A DNA stretch of 59,958 bases from Planctomycetota bacterium (GTDB lineage Bacteria > Planctomycetota > Uabimicrobiia > Uabimicrobiales > Uabimicrobiaceae). Every line of letters starts with the position of its first letter. Positions within the stretch are counted from its first letter, which is position 1. Shown here piece by piece: positions 33,384 to 42,285 of this stretch. The stretch is taken from NCBI GenBank assembly GCA_029260735.1, contig JAJDCR010000045.1, positions 1 to 59,958 of the forward strand. The letters are read 5' to 3'. The notes below the pieces were generated by a model. It saw only the letters and a program-made list of their open reading frames with translations, searched no databases and was not told the DNA's origin. The position numbers and the translations under genes are program-made.

Positions 33384-34722
33384 TTCTAAAATAGAGAGTG
33401 GCAAGACTATTATAATAATCTTAATTATTATTTTTGTTAATTCTTGCAGCAATTTACCATCCAAATTGGACGTAGAAAATCAAATGAGAGTAATGGCAAA
33501 GACGCAAAATACTGAAAAAATATCAACCAAACATACAATAAATGCGTCAGGAATATTAACTCTCAGTGAGACTCTTGAATGTATAAAACAATATAATCCC
33601 AGATTGAAAGCCGCCAAAGCAGGGATTTGGGAAACACAAGGAAAATCACAGCAACAGATGCTCTATCCTAACCCTACCTTTGAGTTTGAATCAGAAAATA
33701 TGCCACTCAACAATTTTGGTAATTTTGGGCGCTCTGAGAATAGCTTTACATTAAAACAAAAATTTATTGCGCCTTCGAAACGTAACGCTACACAAGCAAC
33801 ATTAAACAAACAAGTTGATATTGTAAAGCAAGACTGTGTAATTCTGGAACATAGATTTTTAGTAGATGGGAAAAGAACATTTTTTGAACTATTAGCAATA
33901 CAGGAAAAACTTATTGCAACAAAACGATTATTAGAAGTTGCCAAAACAAGTTTAGATATAAGTGAAAAACGCGTAAAAACAGGTGAAGCAAGAAATGTAG
34001 AATCTATTCGTGCCCAGGTTGAATATTCACAGACTGCTTTAGAAATACAAGAACTAGAAGGCAAAATGGATTATACTTTCCAAAAATTACTCCTGTTGAT
34101 GGGAACTCCAGATTTAAAAATAAAAAAACTGCAAAACATATCATTTACAAATGTACCTGAGTTCGATTCGAAAAAGTACAATTTTAAAAATTGGAAAAAC
34201 CATCCAGAGGTTAAAAAAGGTGGATTAAACCACGACCTCTCGGAATTAAAATTACGGCAAGCAGAAGAAGATCGTTGGCCAGATATTGAAGTTGGGGTTG
34301 GAATTGAGGATGATAATAATGAGGATGAAGAATTTTTAAAATTTTCTTTTGAAATTCCCTTGCCAATATTTAATCGTAATCAGGGAAAAATATCAGAGGC
34401 CAAAGGAAGTAAACAAAGAACAGTAAGTGAGCTGCAAGCAATTCATAATGAATTGAAAACTAACATTGATCAATATTTACGTTTATATCTTACGGCGAAA
34501 AAAAAGGTCGATAGCTACAAAGAAGATATTATCCCTAAAGCTAATCAAACATTTCAGTTGACAAAAAAACTATATCAATCCAGCGAAGTCGGGCAAATTG
34601 AACTTCTTAATGCTCAAGAAACACTTGTAAAAGCAGAGTTAGGCTACATAGATGCACTTGCAAATTTATGGAATTCCATAATATATTTAGAATATTTTAC
34701 AGGATTAGAATTACTTCCATGA
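33367..34722 (+). CDS. Outer membrane factor of second RND pump (CzcC family)
   Basis: 451 residues from GTG 33367 (GGAAAGG upstream), overlapping the pump gene by 17 bases. A lipoprotein signal (IIILIIIFVNSC) precedes OEP-family helical repeats (TLSETLECIKQYNPRLKAAK; YPNPTFEFESENMPLN; IPLPIFNRNQGKISEAKGSK). It forms the outer-membrane channel for the CzcA-like pump. The order adaptor, pump, outer factor differs from the other operon (outer factor, adaptor, pump), so the two are not a recent duplication of each other. Confidence 0.85.
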   Translation: MNKKVSSKIESGKTIIIILIIIFVNSCSNLPSKLDVENQMRVMAKTQNTEKISTKHTINASGILTLSETLECIKQYNPRLKAAKAGIWETQGKSQQQMLYPNPTFEFESENMPLNNFGNFGRSENSFTLKQKFIAPSKRNATQATLNKQVDIVKQDCVILEHRFLVDGKRTFFELLAIQEKLIATKRLLEVAKTSLDISEKRVKTGEARNVESIRAQVEYSQTALEIQELEGKMDYTFQKLLLLMGTPDLKIKKLQNISFTNVPEFDSKKYNFKNWKNHPEVKKGGLNHDLSELKLRQAEEDRWPDIEVGVGIEDDNNEDEEFLKFSFEIPLPIFNRNQGKISEAKGSKQRTVSELQAIHNELKTNIDQYLRLYLTAKKKVDSYKEDIIPKANQTFQLTKKLYQSSEVGQIELLNAQETLVKAELGYIDALANLWNSIIYLEYFTGLELLP

Positions 34723-34785
34723 GGGGGTAGTTAGTCACATAGAATTTAGTTCATAGTTTTTTATACCTATTTTAGGAGTATGTTT

Positions 34786-35118
34786 ATGAAACACTTTCTT
34801 ATTTTTTTATTATGCCTTCTAGTTGCTCTCTGTTTTGTTGTGGGATGCGATAACAAAAATAATAATTCTCAGAATAAACAAGATAAAGACCATAACCACA
34901 AAGATCATGCCCACAAAGAATGGTGTGAACATGGCTTTGAGAAAGGAAATTGCTATCGATGTGAGCCAAAACTAGCAGAAAAATTCAAAAAATCAGGTGA
35001 TTGGTGTGGCGGGCACAATGTCCCAGAATCACAATGCTTCCCTTGTAACAAGGGTTTGCAAGAAAAAGTAAATCAAAGATTGATGCAAAATAACCACAAA
35101 GGTCATGACCACAAATAA
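34786..35118 (+). CDS. Lipoprotein with two Cys/His metal-binding repeats
   Basis: 110 residues from ATG 34786 (taggag 7 bases upstream). The lipobox is FVVGC. A His/Asp/Lys segment (DHNHKDHAHK) is followed by two repeats, WCEHGFEKGNCYRCEPKLAE and WCGGHNVPESQCFPCNKGLQ, and a closing HKGHDHK. These repeats are almost identical in protein and DNA to units 6-9 of the adaptor at 28000, so a segment was copied between genes in the same operon. Likely a membrane-tethered periplasmic metal chaperone or buffer. Confidence 0.8.
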   Translation: MKHFLIFLLCLLVALCFVVGCDNKNNNSQNKQDKDHNHKDHAHKEWCEHGFEKGNCYRCEPKLAEKFKKSGDWCGGHNVPESQCFPCNKGLQEKVNQRLMQNNHKGHDHK

Positions 35119-35480
35119 CTTATTTATTAACAAAGCAACCTCGAAAAGTAGTTTGGCTATCAGCTGAACTGATTATTGCTTTTTATATCTCTAACGAGAA
35201 TGATCCTGGTGCAACTAAGAACACACTTGAGGAAAAGATAATCACAGCACTTAATTCGACTGCAAAAGAGATGGATAAGACCAAGCCTAAGAGGATCAGG
35301 AAAAAAACTGGAATGAGCAAGAAAAGATTCTCTAACACCAATTTTCTATACAACTTAGTGAGCTCCTTGCTAACAATTGAAGAGCCATCTAACTGTCTAG
35401 ATTGGGCGGAAAAGAATCTTATACTTCTTAGGCACGAGGCACAACTAGGCCATATTCGTATCGGAGAACTCCTTATTTAA
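35109..35480 (+). pseudogene. Remnant lacking a start codon
   Basis: An open frame of about 120 codons runs from just after a stop at 35106 to 35480 (QPRKVVWLSAELIIAFYISN ... NCLDWAEKNLILLRHEAQLG), but the first ATG is at 35271, near its middle. It overlaps the end of the lipoprotein gene, and the N-terminus was probably removed by a rearrangement. No family is recognised. A 69-residue protein from 35271 remains possible. Confidence 0.4.
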
Positions 35481-35510
35481 AAAGGATTTCCAAGGCGCTT
35501 ATGAATCCAA

Positions 35511-35553
35511 AAAAAAACGATCCTTGTAAAAAGAAAATACAAGAATCGTTTTT
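35511..35553. terminator. Bidirectional rho-independent terminator
   Basis: aaaaaacgatccttgta pairs with tacaagaatcgttttt around an 8-11 base loop, with A and T runs on either side. It lies between convergent genes (the plus-strand efflux side and the minus-strand integrase), where it can stop both. Confidence 0.8.
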
Positions 35554-35574
35554 GTATAAAAATAGGCTTAGCAG

Positions 35575-36627
35575 CTAATAAGGCAAAACATCAACATCCT
35601 CCGACAAATACTTTGGCGACAAAGCAAGGTATCTCTTCATAGTAGACCAATCCTGATGCCCAACAATTGACATAACCTTAACCGGATCAACCCCTTGCAT
35701 AATCATTTGACTTATATATGTGCGGCGAAGATCGTGAACTGTGACGTCGTGTATTCCTGCTCGCTTTGCTATTCTTTTAAACCTAACATATAGATTGCCG
35801 CCGTGGTAGGGTGTGTTATTTCGAGTTGTAAAGACAAACGACTGCCCATTCTCTTTTGCTTTTCTTACATGCTTGTCTATGATTTGGAGGCACTCTCCGT
35901 TTAGTGGAATAAATCTCTGATATCCTGATTTTGTATTTTCGGGTCTTAGATCGATTCTTTTTCTTTGGAGATCGACATCTTTGACTTCGAGAGAACATAA
36001 CTCGCCGGATCGTAATCCTGTTGATATAAACACTATAAAACACTCGTAAAGATCTGGTGCTTTTTTTTGGGCAATATCGCGGATGCTTTTGATTTCTTCT
36101 AGGCTAAGATAGCGAGGGATGCCTTCTTTTTTTACTTTGTAGTACTCCACATCTTCGAAGGGGTTCACTCGGACTAATTTTTGTTTTTTTGCCCATCCAA
36201 AGCACTGCCCTATTATTTTCAATTCGCCATTTACCGTTGTGTTGTGGGGTTCTCTCCCGTTCACTGTAATCTGTGATTTTCTCCAATCTCGATACTTTTG
36301 CCAGGTATTTTGATCAAGATCATTGGTGGTATCTAAGTGATAAAACTCGAAGAAATTTAGCCACGTTTTTAGTAAAATTGCGTTTCTGCGGTAGGTGCTT
36401 TCTTTGACATATTGTTTTCGATAAGCAAGAAAGGTGCTCACTATGTTTTTGATACGGGTGACGTTTGTTGTGGGTAAATTAACAAGCTCCAGTTCGTGAT
36501 TGTGGCGTTGTTGTCCCTCCCAGAGGAGGGCAATTTTTTTCTCAGAAAATCCTCTTTGTCGATATCGTTTTCCACCCACTCGCAAATCGGCAACCCATTC
36601 CTTACGTTTTTTGTCATACCACGGCAT
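35575..36627 (-). CDS. Tyrosine recombinase (integrase) of the element
   Basis: 350 residues. The N-terminal region is an arm-binding type (WVADLRVGGKRYRQRGF), and the core-binding SAM-like domain lies at about 60-155. The catalytic domain contains R206 (TGLRSGEL), K233 (NTKSG), H298 and R301 (HDLRRTY), H324 (IVGHQDW) and nucleophile Y333 (MKRYLAL), so all six catalytic residues are present and it should be active. It is read inward from the right attachment site, 177 bases from the 26-bp core. It should excise and reinsert the segment 897-36829. Confidence 0.93.
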   Translation of the reverse strand: MPWYDKKRKEWVADLRVGGKRYRQRGFSEKKIALLWEGQQRHNHELELVNLPTTNVTRIKNIVSTFLAYRKQYVKESTYRRNAILLKTWLNFFEFYHLDTTNDLDQNTWQKYRDWRKSQITVNGREPHNTTVNGELKIIGQCFGWAKKQKLVRVNPFEDVEYYKVKKEGIPRYLSLEEIKSIRDIAQKKAPDLYECFIVFISTGLRSGELCSLEVKDVDLQRKRIDLRPENTKSGYQRFIPLNGECLQIIDKHVRKAKENGQSFVFTTRNNTPYHGGNLYVRFKRIAKRAGIHDVTVHDLRRTYISQMIMQGVDPVKVMSIVGHQDWSTMKRYLALSPKYLSEDVDVLPY

Positions 36628-36645
36628 ATTTTTTCCCTTTCATTC

Positions 36646-36719
36646 TGGTGGACATATGGTGGACAAATTTTAGCAAATCAGGGCATTTTTGTCAAGAAAT
36701 ACGGCAAAGATACGGTAAA
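36646..36719. repeat. Paired 11-bp-spaced repeats, likely integrase arm sites
   Basis: tggtggaca occurs at 36646-36654 and 36657-36665, and atacggcaaa/atacggtaaa at 36699-36708 and 36710-36719. Each pair has an 11-base period, placing both copies on the same helix face. They lie between the integrase start and the core, where arm-type binding sites are found in other systems. Confidence 0.5.
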
Positions 36720-36787
36720 ATAAAAATAGGTGAAAAACATTAACCCTTTAAATCATATGGCTTAGGTGGCTATTTTTCTACCCAAAA

Positions 36788-38068
36788 TCAAACCTTCCAA
36801 ATCGTATATGTGTTCTGAGGCAACTCAATCCTATTCTCCCCTGGTCGTAGAGAAAACATATTTTCCAGTGTGATTAAAATGGCATCAGAAGAGCGCATCC
36901 CCAGCCAATCAATCAAAGCTTTGACAAAAACTATGTGAGGAGTTTTTTTGTCTAAGTAATAGACTCCCAATTCTCGGGCTATTGTTTTTAGCTCGACCAA
37001 ATGAGAAGATCTTTCTAGAGATGTTTTATCGAATTGCTGGCAAAGAAACTCTAGTTTCTTTTCCAAGAAGGGAAAGCGGTCTTCCAAGAAATGAATGAGA
37101 CCGTCTATTCTCGCCGTGATTAAGGCTGTTTCTCGGAGAATTTTGTCCTGATTTTTTTCATTTTGGTGGGCTAAGATTTTTTCTAATTTTTGGCTCCAAG
37201 TCTCAGAGTTTTCTATTTTTTTGTTTTCTTTTCTTTCCCGGATGTTGGAAAAAATAAGGGGTTTTGCCTTTTCTCTTAGAAAATCATTTTGTTCTGTTTT
37301 TTGAGAATGAAGCTTGTGCCAGCAAATCTCACTGCGTCGTAAATTCGAAAAAAGATATTTTTCCATAAAACCAATCCACCGTGAGGGTTTTTCCTTGTTC
37401 TTTTGAAGATAGCGGTAAACACCACTTTCTGATAGGAGAAAAGAATCTTTGTTTAGAGAAGGAAAATTAGGTAATTCTTCTTCTTTTGAGAGAAGAGAGG
37501 GTGGTAAAAAGAACCAATGAAGATTCTCCATCGACTCTTCTTGGTATTGATACGCTTCTTTGGGGGAAAGATTTAAAAGAGCTCGAACTTGAAATTCGAA
37601 AAAAGTAAAACGTCCTTTGTGTAGGATGACAAAGAAAGTATAATTGAGCGGAGGACAAAAAACAGTAGCCCAGTAAGTTTCGGGGAATTGCTGGCGAAGA
37701 AAAGGAAAAATGTTTGTTAGTAACCATTTTCCTAATAAAACGATCTCTTGGCGGCAATTCTTAGACAAAAGCAAAGAAAGTCCTGCCTCGTGGAGAAAGA
37801 GAAGACGAGTACTTCGATGGAAACTATCAAGATTTTGATTTTCTCTAAGGTAAGATTTGAATTCTCGGAGGGCTTTTCCCTTCAGCACCGAGGTGTGAAT
37901 TCCTTTTTGATAAGAACAATCTCTTTCCATCCGAGAAAGTAAGCTTGGATAATGAAAGAACTTAACAAGCTCACGAAGTAAAATCATCCCTTCTCCGGTA
38001 TGCTGATTAGAAAATAACTGGATAGAGCGAGAAGAATGAGAAAAAATTTTAACTAGTTTTAGCTCCAT
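36788..38068 (-). CDS. BRO-N-like protein; integration target gene
   Basis: 426 residues. Residues about 15-115 resemble the BRO N-terminal DNA-binding domain of phage antirepressors (GEGMILLRELVKFFHYPSLL; LFLHEAGLSLLLSKNCRQEI; LLTNIFPFLRQQ). The rest is helical and unrecognised. Its last codons and stop lie inside the element's right attachment repeat, so the present C-terminus was supplied by the element; the older one survives at 881-922. BRO genes are typical of phages, so this target may itself be of prophage origin. The match to BRO-N is moderate. Confidence 0.6.
   Translation of the reverse strand: MELKLVKIFSHSSRSIQLFSNQHTGEGMILLRELVKFFHYPSLLSRMERDCSYQKGIHTSVLKGKALREFKSYLRENQNLDSFHRSTRLLFLHEAGLSLLLSKNCRQEIVLLGKWLLTNIFPFLRQQFPETYWATVFCPPLNYTFFVILHKGRFTFFEFQVRALLNLSPKEAYQYQEESMENLHWFFLPPSLLSKEEELPNFPSLNKDSFLLSESGVYRYLQKNKEKPSRWIGFMEKYLFSNLRRSEICWHKLHSQKTEQNDFLREKAKPLIFSNIRERKENKKIENSETWSQKLEKILAHQNEKNQDKILRETALITARIDGLIHFLEDRFPFLEKKLEFLCQQFDKTSLERSSHLVELKTIARELGVYYLDKKTPHIVFVKALIDWLGMRSSDAILITLENMFSLRPGENRIELPQNTYTIWKV
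36804..36829. other. attR core (26-bp direct repeat)
   Basis: Identical to 897-922. It lies within the last 14 codons of the minus-strand BRO-N-like gene, whose reading frame continues unbroken into element-derived sequence. Identity ends at 36830. Confidence 0.85.
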
Positions 38069-38202
38069 GACTTTAGTCTCCTTATAGGGCGCGCCCTAGG
38101 CAAAAAAATATTGAAATGTTTTTTAATGTGAGAAACCAAAAGTTTTTGTTTTCCCCACCCTATTGTAAAAGAGCTATGGACAAAACATGAGAAGAGGGTT
38201 TT

Positions 38203-39246
38203 GTGATAAAATCTATTTACTGGGAAGAAGACTGGTCACAGGGCCATGTGGTTATTATAGACCAGACCTTGCTTCCTCTTGAAAAAAAATTTCTTACGAT
38301 AAAAAATGCCGAAGATATGTGGGAAGCTATTCGTTTCTTAAGAATTCGAGGAGCTCCTGCCTTGGGAGTAGCAGCCGCTTTTGGTTTGTTTTTAGGAGTC
38401 CGAGGAGATTACTCTAATTCTCAAGATTTGCTGAACAAAGTGAAGGAGGTCTCCGACTATTTGGCTACCTCTCGACCAACAGCAGTAAATTTATTTTGGG
38501 CTTTAGAGAGAATGAAAAAAATAGCTCTTTCCCAAGAAAATTTTTTACCTAGAGAAATATTAGAAGCACTTTGGAAGGAAGCTAGCTCGATTCACAGGGA
38601 GGACGAAGAGAAATGCCTGCAAATGGCTCAATATGGAATTGAACTCCTCCCTGAAAATGCTCGTATATTAACCCACTGCAATGCGGGTGCCTTAGCAACA
38701 GGGGGGATTGGATCGGCTCTCGGAGTTTGCTTGTATGCGGGAAGCCAAGGGAAAAAGATTGAGGTTTTTGCAGATGAAACAAGACCTCTTTTACAAGGAG
38801 CTCGCTTAACCGCTTGGGAGCTATGTGAAGCCAATATACCTGTCACTTTGATTTGCGACAACACAGCTGGTTTTGTTATGCAGCAGAAGAAAGTGGATTT
38901 GATTTTAGTAGGTGCAGACCGAATTGCTCGCAACGGGGACACTGCAAACAAAATAGGAACTTATAGCCTAGCAGTCTTAGCAAAGGAGAACAATATTCCT
39001 TTTTATGTTGTTGCTCCCAGCACCACTTTTGATCTCAGCCTAGAGAGTGGATCAGAAATTCCGATAGAAGAGAGAGGCCAAGAAGAAGTAGTTCAGTTTG
39101 GAGGACAAAGGATCGCTCCGCCGGGAGTATCGGTTTATGCACCCGCTTTTGATATTACTCCCGCTCGATATATTAGTGGCATTGTAACCGAGAAGGGTAT
39201 TTTGTACCCCGACTACATTGAGAGTATCGCAAGTCTTTTGAGCTGA
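38203..39246 (+). CDS. mtnA: S-methyl-5-thioribose-1-phosphate isomerase
   Basis: 347 residues, full length, from GTG 38203 (gaagaggg upstream). It converts methylthioribose-1-phosphate to methylthioribulose-1-phosphate in methionine salvage, in the cytoplasm. Hallmarks are RGAPALGVAAAFGL, the catalytic Cys159 in THCNAGALAT, DETRPLLQGARLTAWEL, and Asp239 in GADRIARNGDTANKIGT. The related eIF2B-alpha-like family lacks this combination. No other methionine-salvage gene is adjacent. It begins the plus-strand pair with ddl, 11 bases downstream. The 134 bases before it contain only a short GC palindrome. Confidence 0.92.
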   Translation: MIKSIYWEEDWSQGHVVIIDQTLLPLEKKFLTIKNAEDMWEAIRFLRIRGAPALGVAAAFGLFLGVRGDYSNSQDLLNKVKEVSDYLATSRPTAVNLFWALERMKKIALSQENFLPREILEALWKEASSIHREDEEKCLQMAQYGIELLPENARILTHCNAGALATGGIGSALGVCLYAGSQGKKIEVFADETRPLLQGARLTAWELCEANIPVTLICDNTAGFVMQQKKVDLILVGADRIARNGDTANKIGTYSLAVLAKENNIPFYVVAPSTTFDLSLESGSEIPIEERGQEEVVQFGGQRIAPPGVSVYAPAFDITPARYISGIVTEKGILYPDYIESIASLLS

Positions 39247-39257
39247 AAGAAAAAAAT

Positions 39258-40355
39258 ATGAATCCAATACATCTTTGTCTAATTTTTGGTGGTCCCAGCA
39301 GTGAACATGAGGTTTCTTTAACCTCGGCGGCTTCGATCGTAAAAGCTATTTCTCCACAAGATTTGGATATCACCTTGATTTGGATAAATAAACAGGGGCA
39401 ATGGTACCATCTAGCCAATCAAAAAATTTTAAAAAAAGCTCCTGACACGCTTCTATCTACAAATATTTTAGAAAAAGCTGAACTCAAGCCAGTATTACTG
39501 GACTATTGTCATCATCAAACTCTGCTTGAATACAATTTAAAAAAGAGGAGTTTTCTTCCTTGGAAAAAGCCCATTGATGTATTTTTTCCTATTTTGCATG
39601 GAAATTATGGAGAAGATGGCAAAATCCAAGGCTTACTTTCTATGACAAATATTCCGATCATAGGTAGTGGAATTCTTGCTTCTGCCTCTGGTATGGACAA
39701 GGTAACTATGCGAGCTTTATTTCAACAAGCTGGGCTTCCTATTTGTCGCTATCTTTATTTTTTTGGGGAGGAATGGAGGAGAGATTCCCAGAGTTGGAAA
39801 AAGAAAATTAAAGAAGAGATTGGCTTCCCTTGCTTTGTCAAACCGGCCAATAGTGGATCAAGTGTCGGAATCAACAAAGTAAAGGAAGAAGCCCTATTAG
39901 AAGCGGCTATTGTCGAAGCAAGTGAGCATGATGACAAAATTCTAATTGAAGAGCAAATCGAAGGGCAAGAGTTAGAATGTGCTGTTTTAGGAAACTCTTC
40001 TCCTCAAGCTTCTGTTGTCGGAGAAATTATTCCCGTAAATGAATTCTATGATTATGAGGCCAAATATCTCTCTTCTCAAAAACAAACTCACATTCCTGCT
40101 CATATTTCTCCTGAAAATAGCAAAAAAATCCAGGAGATGGCAATAAAAGCTTTTCAAGTTATTGGTTGCCAAGACTTTGCCCGAGTTGATTTCTTTTTAG
40201 AAAAGAAAAGTGAAACAATCTACATCAATGAAATAAATACTATTCCCGGCTTCACTCCTATCAGCATGTTCCCTCAAATGTGCCAAGCAAGTGGATTTAG
40301 CTACCGCGAACTCATTTTACGTATGGTCAATTTCGCGATGGAGAAGAGAATTTAA
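39258..40355 (+). CDS. ddl: D-alanine--D-alanine ligase
   Basis: 365 residues. An ATP-grasp enzyme joining two D-Ala for peptidoglycan precursors. It shows the N-terminal signature FGGPSSEHEVSLTSA, HGNYGEDGKIQGLL, the ATP-binding PCFVKPANSGSSVGI, the ligand-binding EEQIEGQELECAVL, and the metal site DFARVDFF ... INEINTIPGFTPISMFP. Full length with all domains. Its 3' end overlaps the convergent nadE gene by 39 bases, so both C-termini are encoded on opposite strands of the same DNA. Confidence 0.93.
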   Translation: MNPIHLCLIFGGPSSEHEVSLTSAASIVKAISPQDLDITLIWINKQGQWYHLANQKILKKAPDTLLSTNILEKAELKPVLLDYCHHQTLLEYNLKKRSFLPWKKPIDVFFPILHGNYGEDGKIQGLLSMTNIPIIGSGILASASGMDKVTMRALFQQAGLPICRYLYFFGEEWRRDSQSWKKKIKEEIGFPCFVKPANSGSSVGINKVKEEALLEAAIVEASEHDDKILIEEQIEGQELECAVLGNSSPQASVVGEIIPVNEFYDYEAKYLSSQKQTHIPAHISPENSKKIQEMAIKAFQVIGCQDFARVDFFLEKKSETIYINEINTIPGFTPISMFPQMCQASGFSYRELILRMVNFAMEKRI

Positions 40356-42284
40356 CTCACTTAGCCACATTTGGACAGAAGCATCGCTGGGCATTCTCCA
40401 ATCTCCTCGCGGAGAAAGAGCCACGCTACCTATTTTCGGTCCATCTGGTAAACATGAGCGTTTGTACTGCTGGCTAAAAAAACGTTTATAGAAAATCTTT
40501 AGCCAAGAAAGAATCTCTGGGGTACTATATTCCTCAGAAAAAGCTTCTTCCGCTAGAAAAAGGATTTTACGCGGAGAAAAATGGAAGCGAACCATATAAA
40601 ACAAAAAGAAGTCATGGAGAATATAAGGGCCTATCTTTTCTTCTGTCTTTTGCTCAATCTCTCCTTCTGAGTTTGGGGGAAGAAGCTCTGGAGAAATCGG
40701 AGTATTTGTAATACGAAGAAGAACTTCCGCCGTTTCTCCCGAAAACTCAACTTCAGAACACCAGCGAATCAGGTAGCCGACTAAAGTTTTAGGAACTCCT
40801 GAGTTGAGCCCATACATAGACATATGGTCCGCATTATAAGTACACCATCCCAACGCTAACTCGGATAAATCTCCTGTTCCAATAACAAGCCCATTCATTC
40901 GGTTAGCCCAATCCATCAGAATCTGGGTTCTTTCTCGCGCTTGGGCATTTTCATAGGTAACATCTTTTGTCTCTTCATCATGCTCAATATCTGAAAAGTG
41001 TTGTAAAACCGCTTTATTAATAGGGATAACCTTTAAGGAAACTCCCAACAGTTCGGCTAGTTTTATCGCATTCGCTTTGGTTTTTTCACTCGTACCAAAG
41101 CCTGGCATCGTCAGAGCCCAAATTCCTTGGCGAGATAACCCCATTCGATCAAATGCTTTTATCAAAACGAGAAGAGCTAAAGTAGAGTCTAGCCCTCCTG
41201 AAATTCCGATGACAGCAGTATCACTTCCCACATGCCTCAAGCGCTTAATTAACGACATTGTTTGAAGAGAAAAAATTTCTTGGCAGTGCTCGCTCTTTTT
41301 TGCTTCTTCTCCTGGAACAAAAGGGGTTCGACTAACTTTTCTAAGCAAAGAGGCTCGGCGTTCTTTTCCACTAAAATTGACAATTCGATACTTTTGATCG
41401 CTTTTGGAAAAGCCAAAACTATTATTCTTCCATCGCTCTAAGGAAAGCCGAGCAACATCAATATCTGTCATAACCCAAGTTGAATCGATATGAAAACGAT
41501 CTGTTTCGGCTAAAATAGTACCATTTTCGGCAATTAAAGAATGTCCGGCAAAAACCAAGTCTGTGCTAGATTCTCCTCCTCCCGCTCCCGCGTATGCATA
41601 AGAAGCCAAGCATCGAGCAGACTGTGAGGCAATCAAAGAACGGCGGTAGTCCGCTTTGGAAAGAGTTTCATTGCTCGCCGACAAATTACAGATAACAGTT
41701 GCTCCGGCCATAGCCATTTGACCACTAGGAGGCTCAATTGCCCATAGATCCTCACAAATTTCTACTCCAATTAAACACTGAGGAAAGGGACGAAAGCGGA
41801 AAAGTAAATCAGCTCCAAAAGGAATTTTTTGACTGCGCCAAGAACATTCTTCCATAGAAGCATCTTTAGAGGTGGAAAACCATCTTTCTTCGTAATATTC
41901 ATTGCTATTGGGAAGAAAAGTCTTCGGGACAACACCGCAAACTTTTCCTTGGCTCAAGAACGCAGCACAGTTGAAAATTTTGCCTCGTAAGCTAACGGGT
42001 AAGCCAATAATCACAGCAATATCTTTTTCGGCAAGAAACTGAGCTAAATCACAAACAGCCCCCTGCGCTTTGGTTAATAGATGCTGTTGATAGAAGAGAT
42101 CACCACAGGTATAACCTGTAATGGAAAGTTCAGGAAAAACCATCAAGTGGCAACCGGCATCTTCCCCTTCTTTAACAATATCTTTAATAACTTGCAAATT
42201 AAAATCGACATCAGCAGTTCGCCCTTGGGGAGAAGCAACTCCGATACGAAAGAAGCCCAGAGACAATAGGTTCGGCTTTCCCAT
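40317..42284 (-). CDS. nadE: Glutamine-dependent NAD(+) synthetase
   Basis: 655 residues. The N-terminal nitrilase-type glutaminase domain (1-290) has the triad E52 (FPELSITGYTCGD), K121 (VPKTFLPN) and C177 (GVEICEDLW). The C-terminal synthetase domain has the P-loop SGGLDS (362-367) and the VIGTGDLSELALGWCTYNAD motif. It makes NAD from deamido-NAD using glutamine-derived ammonia channelled between domains. The size suits the long glutamine-dependent class. It follows the lpxH gene by 1 base on the same strand. Confidence 0.93.
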   Translation of the reverse strand: MGKPNLLSLGFFRIGVASPQGRTADVDFNLQVIKDIVKEGEDAGCHLMVFPELSITGYTCGDLFYQQHLLTKAQGAVCDLAQFLAEKDIAVIIGLPVSLRGKIFNCAAFLSQGKVCGVVPKTFLPNSNEYYEERWFSTSKDASMEECSWRSQKIPFGADLLFRFRPFPQCLIGVEICEDLWAIEPPSGQMAMAGATVICNLSASNETLSKADYRRSLIASQSARCLASYAYAGAGGGESSTDLVFAGHSLIAENGTILAETDRFHIDSTWVMTDIDVARLSLERWKNNSFGFSKSDQKYRIVNFSGKERRASLLRKVSRTPFVPGEEAKKSEHCQEIFSLQTMSLIKRLRHVGSDTAVIGISGGLDSTLALLVLIKAFDRMGLSRQGIWALTMPGFGTSEKTKANAIKLAELLGVSLKVIPINKAVLQHFSDIEHDEETKDVTYENAQARERTQILMDWANRMNGLVIGTGDLSELALGWCTYNADHMSMYGLNSGVPKTLVGYLIRWCSEVEFSGETAEVLLRITNTPISPELLPPNSEGEIEQKTEEKIGPYILHDFFLFYMVRFHFSPRKILFLAEEAFSEEYSTPEILSWLKIFYKRFFSQQYKRSCLPDGPKIGSVALSPRGDWRMPSDASVQMWLSELNSLLHREIDHT

Positions 42285-42285
42285 T

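Larger units (their letters stand above)
897..36829. mobile_element. Integrated 35.9-kb metal-resistance element with its own replisome
   Basis: The bounds are a 26-bp perfect direct repeat (897-922 and 36804-36829) inside wider similarity of about 114 bp. A tyrosine recombinase gene (35575-36627) lies next to the right repeat, the usual place for the integrase of such an island. The cargo fits an accessory element: toxin-antitoxin-like genes, divergent XRE repressors, a polymerase-primase-helicase fusion and two RND metal-efflux operons. No relaxase, type IV secretion, capsid or terminase gene is recognised. It could therefore be a plasmid-like integrative element, a satellite, or an element mobilised by another. 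The base composition of 8.7-14.7 kb is visibly more GC-rich than the efflux half, so the island is probably composite. Confidence 0.85.

Noticed and set aside
38086..38097. agggcgcgccct palindrome before mtnA
   Set aside because: Only 12 bp, no T-tract and no spacing expected of a terminator or operator; may be chance.
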